A DNA stretch of 11,435 nucleotides from CAZNNH01 sp964574335. GTDB taxonomy: Bacteria > Acidobacteriota > Vicinamibacteria > Fen-336. The stretch covers positions 1 to 11,435 of the forward strand of contig CAZNNH010000197.1 in NCBI GenBank assembly GCA_964574335.1, given 5' to 3'. The notes under the pieces are model-generated. The model did no database searches and was not told the origin of the DNA. It saw nothing but the letters and a program-made list of their open reading frames with translations. This document shows positions 6,945-11,435 of the stretch, in pieces. How positions within the stretch are numbered: the first letter of the stretch is position 1; every line of letters starts with the position of its first letter. A program made the position numbers and the translations under genes.

Positions 6945-7601
6945 ATGATACAGGCCTTCCACGTCTACAAGCAGTACGACCGGGAGTCCACGGCGCTTTC
7001 GGACATCACCCTCCACGTCGCCAAGGGCGAGTTCTGCTTCCTGACCGGCCCCTCGGGAGCCGGCAAGACTACCTTCCTGAAGCTGGTGTTTCGGGAGGAG
7101 CTCCCCACCCAGGGGCAGATCCTGGTCGGCGGGCGCAACGTGACCGCCATCCCCGAGGGTCAGATCCCCGAGCTGCGCCGCTCGATCGGCGTGGTCTTTC
7201 AGGACTTCAAGCTGCTCAAGCGCAAGACCATCCTCGAGAACGTGGCCTTCGTGCTGCGGATCCTGGCGGTACCGCCCAAGGAGCAGAAGCGGCGCGCCTT
7301 CGCCGCGCTGAAGGCGGTGGGGCTGCACCACAAGATGCACTCCTATCCGCTGCAGCTCTCGGGCGGCGAGCAGCAACGGGTGGCGATCGCCCGCGCTCTG
7401 ATCAACGAGCCGATGCTGCTGCTGGCCGACGAGCCCACCGGCAACCTAGACCCGGACATGGCCGAGGAGATCATGGCCCTGTTCCAGGACGTCAACGCAC
7501 GTGGCACCACCGTGCTGGTGGCCACCCATGACCGCGAGATGATCCAGCGGATGGGCAAACGTGTGATCACCCTCGACAAGGGGCGGCTGGTCAGCGACTG
7601 A
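6945..7601 (+). CDS. ftsE: Cell-division ABC transporter ATP-binding protein FtsE
   Basis: The 218-residue ATPase is half of FtsEX, which uses ATP hydrolysis at the division septum to activate cell-wall hydrolases through FtsX. Seen directly: Walker A GPSGAGKT (35-42), Q-loop Gln86 in VVFQDFKLL, signature LSGGEQQRV (138-146), Walker B LLLADEPTGNLD (158-169) and the H-loop in ATHD. The length and the FtsE-typical start (MIQAFHVYKQY) fit the family well. ATG at 6945 was chosen because longer forms run into the divergent dehydrogenase. ftsX is not directly downstream: udk intervenes on the opposite strand, converging with ftsE 12 bases away. No terminator hairpin with a T-run is visible in that gap. 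Confidence 0.97.
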   Translation: MIQAFHVYKQYDRESTALSDITLHVAKGEFCFLTGPSGAGKTTFLKLVFREELPTQGQILVGGRNVTAIPEGQIPELRRSIGVVFQDFKLLKRKTILENVAFVLRILAVPPKEQKRRAFAALKAVGLHHKMHSYPLQLSGGEQQRVAIARALINEPMLLLADEPTGNLDPDMAEEIMALFQDVNARGTTVLVATHDREMIQRMGKRVITLDKGRLVSD

Positions 7602-7613
7602 GGGGGACGGCGG

Positions 7614-8234
7614 TCAGCCGCGGCTGCCGGTGAGCGACTCGATCCGCGCCAGCACCGCCTCGAGGGCCACGGCATTCTCGGCCCCCTCGGGGATGATCAG
7701 GTCGGCGTAGCGCTTGGACGGCTCCACGAACTCGAGATGCATGAGCCGGACCGATTCGAGGTACTGCCGCTCGACGGAGTCGAAGCTGCGCCCCCGCTCC
7801 TTGAGGTCACGGCGCAGCCGCCTCAGGATCCTCACGTCGGCGTCGGTGTCGATGAAGAGCTTGATGTCCATCAGCCGACGGAGGGGCTCCTCCACCAGCG
7901 CCAGGATCCCCTCGAGAAGGATCACCGGGCGTGGTAGCAGGGGGTCGGGGAGCACCTTCCGCGAGTAAGCGGCATGATCGTAGGTGAGGTGGGGAACCGG
8001 ACGTCCCGCCTTGAGGTCGCGCACGTCCTGTACCAGCAGGGAGGTGTCGAAGGCGTCGGGATGGTCGTAGTTGATGGCCGCCTGGGCCTCCGGCCCCAGA
8101 CGGCTGCCATCCCGGTAGTAGGCGTCCTGGGCCAGCACCACGCAACGATCGGCGCCCAGGCGCTCTTGTAGCTTCTGGACCAGGGAGGTCTTCCCCGACC
8201 CGGTCCCGCCCGCGATTCCCACCACGATCGGCAT
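7614..8234 (-). CDS. udk: Uridine kinase
   Basis: The 206-residue enzyme phosphorylates uridine and cytidine to UMP and CMP in pyrimidine salvage. The sequence shows P-loop GGTGSGKT (9-16), QDAYYRD, NYDHPDAFD, YDHAAYSRK, VILLEGILAL, FIDTDADVRILRRLRRD (lid region) and EFVEPSKRYADLIIPEG, all in the family order and at full length. ATG at 8234 gives the canonical N-terminus; the frame extends upstream to 8438 only as a shadow of ftsX. No Shine-Dalgarno sequence is present. A consensus -10 lies 9 bases upstream, so the mRNA would have almost no leader. It sits antisense between ftsE and ftsX and diverges from ftsX by 30 bases. A perfect 12-bp palindrome (CAGCCGCGGCTG, 7615-7626) overlaps its last codons. 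Confidence 0.96.
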   Translation of the reverse strand: MPIVVGIAGGTGSGKTSLVQKLQERLGADRCVVLAQDAYYRDGSRLGPEAQAAINYDHPDAFDTSLLVQDVRDLKAGRPVPHLTYDHAAYSRKVLPDPLLPRPVILLEGILALVEEPLRRLMDIKLFIDTDADVRILRRLRRDLKERGRSFDSVERQYLESVRLMHLEFVEPSKRYADLIIPEGAENAVALEAVLARIESLTGSRG

Positions 8235-8243
8235 CGACGCCGG

Positions 8244-8251
8244 ATTATAAT
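8244..8251. promoter_or_regulatory. Palindromic shared -10 element for udk and ftsX
   Basis: ATTATAAT is its own reverse complement. It gives TATAAT on the + strand (8246-8251), 13 bases before the ftsX ATG, and TATAAT on the minus strand (8249-8244), 9 bases before the udk ATG. Neither strand has a good -35 box at the usual spacing. The predicted start sites (about 8258 for ftsX, about 8237 for udk) leave leaders of only a few bases, matching the lack of Shine-Dalgarno sequences at both genes. Confidence 0.6.
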
Positions 8252-8264
8252 CCCGACTCGAGCC

Positions 8265-9158
8265 ATGCCGTTGCTGCGCGCCCTCGCCTATTTCTTCGAG
8301 GAGGCCACCACCAGCCTCTGGCGCAGCCGACTCATCAACGCCCTGTCGATCGGGACGATCGCGGTCAGCCTGTTCGTGCTGGGCGCCTTCCTCACGGTGG
8401 CCAGCAACCTCAACCAGGTGGTGGAACGCTGGACGCACAAGCTGCAGATCACGTTCTTCCTCGAGGACGGTCTCGCGCCGACCGTTCGCGAGAGCCTCGA
8501 GAGCCGGCTGGCCGGGGAGAAGGCGGTGGAGAGCCTGGACTACGTCAGCCGCGAGCAGGCGCTCAGCCGCTTCCGAGAGCTGTTCCAGGACCTTCGCACG
8601 CTGCCGGAGGACCTCGGCGAGAACCCGTTTCCCGCCGCCATCGAGGTCACGCTCCGCAGCAGCCCCACCGCTGCCGACGATGTCCGCGACCTGGCCGCCC
8701 GCTACGAGGAGGCCCCCGGCGTCGAGGAGGTGCAGTACGACCTGCTGTGGATCCAGCGCCTCTCGACGGCGGTGCGACTGGTGCGGGGCGTGGGCGGTCT
8801 CCTGGGAGGGATCCTGGCTCTGGCCGGCGTCTTCACCATCTCGAACGTGATCCGGCTCACCGTCTACGCCCGCCAGGACGAGCTCGACATCATGCGGCTA
8901 GTGGGGGCGACCCGTGCGTACATCCGCGGCCCCTTCGTGGTCGAGGGGATGGTCCAGGGAGGCCTGGGCGGCCTGCTCTCCGTGGGGCTGCTCTTCCTCG
9001 CCTTCCGGGTGATGGCCCGGGACGCCCTGGCCGCCTCCGACCTGCTCGGCCGGGCGGTCGTGTTCCTGCCTGCCGAGCTGTGCGCGGCGATCGTCCTGGG
9101 GGGGATGGTGGTGGGCGTGGCCGGCAGCCTGATCAGCCTGGGGCGCACCCAGGTCTAG
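8265..9158 (+). CDS. ftsX: Cell-division permease-like protein FtsX
   Basis: The 297-residue membrane protein is the partner of FtsE; it transmits ATPase cycles across the membrane to periplasmic or extracellular peptidoglycan hydrolase activators. The topology is typical: a short cytoplasmic N-terminus, TM1 about 24-46, an extracytoplasmic domain about 47-175 (with VESLDYVSREQALSRFRE, characteristic of FtsX), TM2 about 178-198, the cytoplasmic loop with QDELDIMRLVGAT, TM3 about 225-247 and TM4 about 263-290. The ATG at 8265 has no Shine-Dalgarno sequence and lies just downstream of a consensus TATAAT. It is cut off from ftsE by the antisense udk, so it must be driven by its own promoter. It converges with the phosphodiesterase-like gene, 14 bases apart. 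Confidence 0.95.
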   Translation: MPLLRALAYFFEEATTSLWRSRLINALSIGTIAVSLFVLGAFLTVASNLNQVVERWTHKLQITFFLEDGLAPTVRESLESRLAGEKAVESLDYVSREQALSRFRELFQDLRTLPEDLGENPFPAAIEVTLRSSPTAADDVRDLAARYEEAPGVEEVQYDLLWIQRLSTAVRLVRGVGGLLGGILALAGVFTISNVIRLTVYARQDELDIMRLVGATRAYIRGPFVVEGMVQGGLGGLLSVGLLFLAFRVMARDALAASDLLGRAVVFLPAELCAAIVLGGMVVGVAGSLISLGRTQV

Positions 9159-9172
9159 AGCCTTTGCCGGGC

Positions 9173-9934
9173 TCAGACCCGCAGCGTCTGGCCTTGGGAC
9201 AAGACCTGGATGCGGGGGTCGCGGATCTCCTTGAGCTGCCTCCGGATGGCCTTGAGGAAGCGCGGCTTGGCGCCGTAGAGGTAGACGGGGACGTCCTTCT
9301 TGAGCTTGGCCAGCTCTCCCTGAAGCGTTCTGGGCGTCAGGTGTCCCGAGACGTTGGCCAGGTCCTGCATCTCGTTGGGGAACGAGGTCTCGGTGATCAC
9401 CGCCTTCAAGCGGCGCAGCCGGCCGATCACCTCCCAGAAGCGGTGGGTGGGACCGGTGTCGCTGGTGAAGGCGAGAGAGCCGACCTTGTCCTCGACGACG
9501 AACCCGGTGGTCGGCACCAGGTGCGACACCCGCACCGCCCGCACCCTCAGGCCGTTCAGGGTGAACGGCCTCTCCTCCTCGATCTCGACGAGCCGCAGGA
9601 CCGGGGTCATGTCGTTGGGGAGGCAGGTGAAGTCGGGCCATGTATGGTTGTTGAACAGGTGGCTCTTGAGCGCGGCCACCACCTCGGAGACGGCGTGGAT
9701 CCGAAGCGCGAAGCCGGGGGCGCTGAAGTTGTTGTCGATCAGGAAGGGGAGGCTACAGGTGTGGTCCAGGTGGGCATGGGAGATCAGCACGTCGCGGACC
9801 CGTTGCTGGGCCTCCAGCGGAAGCGCCCCCGACACCCACCCCGCGTCGAGGGCGACGGTGTCGTTGATCAGGAACGCCGTCATCCCGTGCCCGCGAGTGT
9901 TACCGCCGTAGCAGCCGAGGACCTTGACCTTCAT
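9173..9934 (-). CDS. Metallo-beta-lactamase-fold protein, class II cyclic-nucleotide phosphodiesterase-like
   Basis: The 253-residue protein has the MBL fold with the metal-binding motif SHAHLDH (His53, His55, Asp57, His58), a later His138 and Asp159 (AFTSDTG), and a start MKVKVLGCYGG. The organisation, including LPFLIDNN after the HxHxDH motif and ITETSFPNEM, resembles bacterial class II 3',5'-cyclic-nucleotide phosphodiesterases (PF02112-like), which would hydrolyse cAMP or cGMP. Other MBL activities such as RNA processing are possible; I am sure of the fold but less so of the substrate. There is no signal peptide. GGAGG a few bases before the ATG at 9934 is a good ribosome binding site, unlike the neighbours. 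The gene is convergent with ftsX and divergent from the secreted protein; no cyclic-nucleotide partner gene is in the window. Confidence 0.82.
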   Translation of the reverse strand: MKVKVLGCYGGNTRGHGMTAFLINDTVALDAGWVSGALPLEAQQRVRDVLISHAHLDHTCSLPFLIDNNFSAPGFALRIHAVSEVVAALKSHLFNNHTWPDFTCLPNDMTPVLRLVEIEEERPFTLNGLRVRAVRVSHLVPTTGFVVEDKVGSLAFTSDTGPTHRFWEVIGRLRRLKAVITETSFPNEMQDLANVSGHLTPRTLQGELAKLKKDVPVYLYGAKPRFLKAIRRQLKEIRDPRIQVLSQGQTLRV

Positions 9935-10152
9935 CGTCCTCCGGACATCCGGCCCCCTGCGTCGCCGGTGGATCCCCGAAGTGTTTCAGTTACAATGTGT
10001 TGCGGGTACGATCGGGCGAAGCTACCACGCTCCCTCAGGGGTGTCAAGGTGTCTCGACGCCTTCGCGCATCCTCGTCTGCTCGCCCTCGCGACCGGCCGC
10101 GGGGCGGGAGCCGACGGCCGGGGACCGAAGGGCGGCAAAGGGGCGCCGCCGC

Positions 10153-10180
10153 TTGACCGGCTCGAGCCGGCTCCTATACT
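10153..10180 (+). promoter_or_regulatory. Sigma70-type promoter of the secreted-protein gene
   Basis: TTGACC (10153-10158), a 16-base spacer and TATACT (10175-10180) form the best promoter in the window. With the last T of the -10 at -7, the start site falls on the A of the ATG at 10187, and no Shine-Dalgarno sequence lies in between. A leaderless mRNA is the simplest reading. Confidence 0.7.
10157..10170. promoter_or_regulatory. Perfect 14-bp palindrome, candidate operator
   Basis: CCGGCTCGAGCCGG is its own reverse complement. It overlaps the last two bases of the -35 box and fills most of the spacer before the -10 box. Its position would let a bound dimeric regulator block RNA polymerase. 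High GC makes short palindromes fairly common, so the call rests on placement as much as on sequence. Confidence 0.45.
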
Positions 10181-10186
10181 GAAGCC

Positions 10187-11377
10187 ATGCTTCGCGTTCC
10201 TCGAGGGGCGCTGCTGCTGGCCTGGCTGCTTCCTGCGGCGTCCGCCTTCGCTCAGCTCGGCTTCGGCACCGCCGATCGCTACACCGCTCTCTACGGCGAG
10301 CCGGTCGATGTCAGCATCGAGGACCTGGTCCAGGGAGGCCAGAGCTACCAGCACCGGGCCATCCGCACCAGGGGACGGCTGGAGACAACGGGCACCTCTG
10401 GCGGCCTCATGTACTACCTGCGCGGCGGCTTCAGCGGCCGGGTGCTGCTGCTCCCAGTCGACGAGATCGCCTTCGAGTTCAAGCAGCAGGCGCTGCGTTG
10501 GCTGGGAGAAGAGGTCGAGGTCACCGGGGTCTACAACACCAGCACCCAGTCGATGCCGTCCCTCGGCCAGCCCTCGGGCTACATCCAGTTCTGGAGCTTC
10601 TCCGGTCCCGAGGAGGAGCAAGAGGGACCCCCGAAGGACACGCGCGCGTTGAGCCTCGAGAGGCTGGTCACCGAGCCGGGTCGCTACGACGCGAAGCTGG
10701 TGCGCGTCATCGGCCAGTTCCGTGGCCGCAACCTCTACGGGGACCTTCCCGGTCGCAGCGGCCGCTCGCGGTCGGATTGGGTGATCAAGGACGACCTCTA
10801 CGCGGTCTGGGTGACCGGGAAGAAGCCCAAGGGGAACGGCTTCGAGCTCGACCCCGGATTGAAACGGGACACTGGCAAGTGGCTGGCGGTGGTGGGGAGG
10901 CCCGAGACGATCCGGGGCATCACCTACGTTCGTGCATCCCACGTCTCCCTTTCCGAGCCTCCCAGCCCGGACGCGAAGGTGGTTGCCGCCGAGCCGCCAC
11001 CGCCGCCGCCGAGGCGGCCGCCGGTGGTCGTCTTCTCCCTCCCGCTCGAGGGGGAGGAGGTGTCGACCGACAGCCGTTTCACCGTGCAGTTCAGCAAGGA
11101 CATGGAGGTCTCGACCTTCGATGGTCGGGTGGTGCTCCGGTACGTCGGTCCGCCCCAGCCCGGAGACCGCTCGTTCGTGGGACTGGCAATGAGCTACGAC
11201 GGCGGGCGGAAGGCGCTGACGCTGGATCCCGGCGATCGCCTGCGGTCGGGGCGGGAGGTCGAGATGTTGTTGCTGCCCGGGATCACCGATCTCGACGGGA
11301 TGACGCTCGTGCCCCGCCCAGACCACGAGGCCGTCGAGGGCGCAGTGGACGTGCTGCGCTGGTACGTGGGCACCTGA
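10187..11377 (+). CDS. Secreted protein with two OB-like domains and an Ig-like (Big_5) domain
   Basis: The 396-residue protein starts with a Sec signal peptide: a short basic end, hydrophobic core LLLAWLLPAASA and a likely cut AFA/Q at 22/23. Two similar segments follow (about 41-138 and 153-255), each opening with an SIEDLV / SLERLV stretch and a RAIRTRGRL / KLVRVIGQF strand; this suggests an internal duplication of an OB-like beta domain. A proline-rich linker (about 269-278) leads to a C-terminal Ig-like domain of the Big_5/SbsA type (about 279-385; VFSLPLEGEEV, FTVQFSKDMEV). It has no lipobox Cys, sorting motif or transmembrane anchor after the signal. No catalytic residues are recognisable and I cannot assign a function; an envelope structural or binding role is a guess. 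ATG at 10187 is supported by the promoter ending exactly there. The repeat starts seven bases after its stop. Confidence 0.82.
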   Translation: MLRVPRGALLLAWLLPAASAFAQLGFGTADRYTALYGEPVDVSIEDLVQGGQSYQHRAIRTRGRLETTGTSGGLMYYLRGGFSGRVLLLPVDEIAFEFKQQALRWLGEEVEVTGVYNTSTQSMPSLGQPSGYIQFWSFSGPEEEQEGPPKDTRALSLERLVTEPGRYDAKLVRVIGQFRGRNLYGDLPGRSGRSRSDWVIKDDLYAVWVTGKKPKGNGFELDPGLKRDTGKWLAVVGRPETIRGITYVRASHVSLSEPPSPDAKVVAAEPPPPPPRRPPVVVFSLPLEGEEVSTDSRFTVQFSKDMEVSTFDGRVVLRYVGPPQPGDRSFVGLAMSYDGGRKALTLDPGDRLRSGREVEMLLLPGITDLDGMTLVPRPDHEAVEGAVDVLRWYVGT

Positions 11378-11383
11378 CGGCTT

Positions 11384-11435
11384 CACGCGGCGCCCGAAGT
11401 GAATTCGGTCGCCGCTATCAAGCGGGGGGCTCCCG
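11384..11435. repeat. Third, truncated copy of the same repeat
   Basis: Bases 11384-11396 match 66-78 (the linker), and 11397-11435 match both 1-39 and 79-117 exactly. The window stops inside the hairpin, right after the loop. The copy begins seven bases after the stop codon of the secreted-protein gene, so this family sits tightly against gene 3' ends here. Because the first and last 39 bases of the window are identical, the most likely reading is a contig or segment bounded by a dispersed repeat. Confidence 0.9.

Larger units (their letters stand above)
9935..10186. other. 252-bp divergent intergenic region
   Basis: This is the largest gene-free stretch outside the terminal repeats. It holds the phosphodiesterase-like gene's ribosome binding site, a CCGGA/TCCGG inverted repeat beside it (9941-9952), an AT-rich patch around 9981-9998 with TACAAT (9991-9996, +) and TGTAAC on the other strand, and the promoter of the secreted protein at its right end. 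I see no open frame with a convincing start and no T-tailed hairpin. A short transcript from the AT-rich patch is conceivable but unsupported. Confidence 0.5.

Noticed and set aside
7615..7626. 12-bp palindrome CAGCCGCGGCTG at the udk 3' end as a bidirectional terminator for ftsE and udk
   Set aside because: It has no loop room or T-tract, and GC-rich palindromes of this size occur by chance; noted only within the udk entry.
8235..8438. Extended N-terminus of uridine kinase from 8438
   Set aside because: The extension lies entirely over ftsX and its promoter, and the canonical udk start is at 8234.
8747..10156. A 469-codon + strand frame crossing the end of ftsX and the phosphodiesterase-like gene
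   Set aside because: It overlaps ftsX out of frame and the convergent gene antisense; the translation shows no domain and reflects high-GC third-position bias.
10022..11386. A 454-codon minus-strand frame opposite the secreted-protein gene
   Set aside because: The + strand frame has a signal peptide, domain pattern and a fitting promoter. The minus frame has none and runs through that promoter.

Overview
The window is GC-rich, densely coded bacterial chromosome. It carries ten protein genes and no RNA gene, CRISPR array or recognisable mobile element. The core genes are chromosomal (cell-division ABC pair ftsE and ftsX, uridine kinase udk). The accessory genes are a Suv3-type RNA helicase, a receiver/LOV/PAS sensor, a YheT-type hydrolase, a class II cyclic-nucleotide phosphodiesterase-like protein and a secreted Ig-like protein. 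Together these suggest a free-living, probably Gram-negative-type, high-GC environmental bacterium. Acidobacteriota or a similar poorly cultured phylum is my guess, but nothing in the sequence proves it.

Layout. Positions 1-142 hold two 78-bp-spaced copies of a hairpin-bearing repeat; a third, cut copy closes the window (11384-11435), and the first and last 39 bases are identical. The piece is therefore probably a contig that broke at a dispersed repeat. On the + strand follow the Suv3-like helicase (176-2545) and a REC-LOV-coiled coil-PAS-ATPase-like sensor (2624-4309). A minus-strand cluster comes next: a medium-chain dehydrogenase (5837-6871), a YheT-type alpha/beta hydrolase (4852-5829) and a DinB-fold protein (4331-4819). 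Then come ftsE (+), udk (-) and ftsX (+), a minus-strand metallo-beta-lactamase-fold phosphodiesterase-like gene, and a secreted protein (10187-11377) that ends just before the terminal repeat.

Most notable points. (1) The sensor at 2624 is built from four recognisable signalling modules, three of which have lost residues normally needed for activity: the receiver lacks the acidic pair and the switch Thr, the LOV domain has Leu in place of the flavin-adduct Cys, and the C-terminal histidine-kinase-like ATPase domain lacks the N-box Asn, the DxGxG motif and any phospho-accepting His box. It may be a scaffold, or a sensor working by redox or by flavin radical chemistry. (2) ftsE and ftsX, normally an overlapping operon, are separated by an antisense udk. 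(3) udk and ftsX start 30 bp apart and share a palindromic ATTATAAT that provides a consensus -10 box on both strands. (4) Several start codons (dinB-like, udk, ftsX, the secreted protein) have a -10 hexamer a few bases upstream and no Shine-Dalgarno sequence, which points to leaderless or nearly leaderless mRNAs. (5) The secreted-protein promoter contains a perfect 14-bp palindrome between its -35 and -10 boxes.

No gene-free stretch exceeds 300 bases. The longest are 1-175 (repeats) and 9935-10186 (promoter region).
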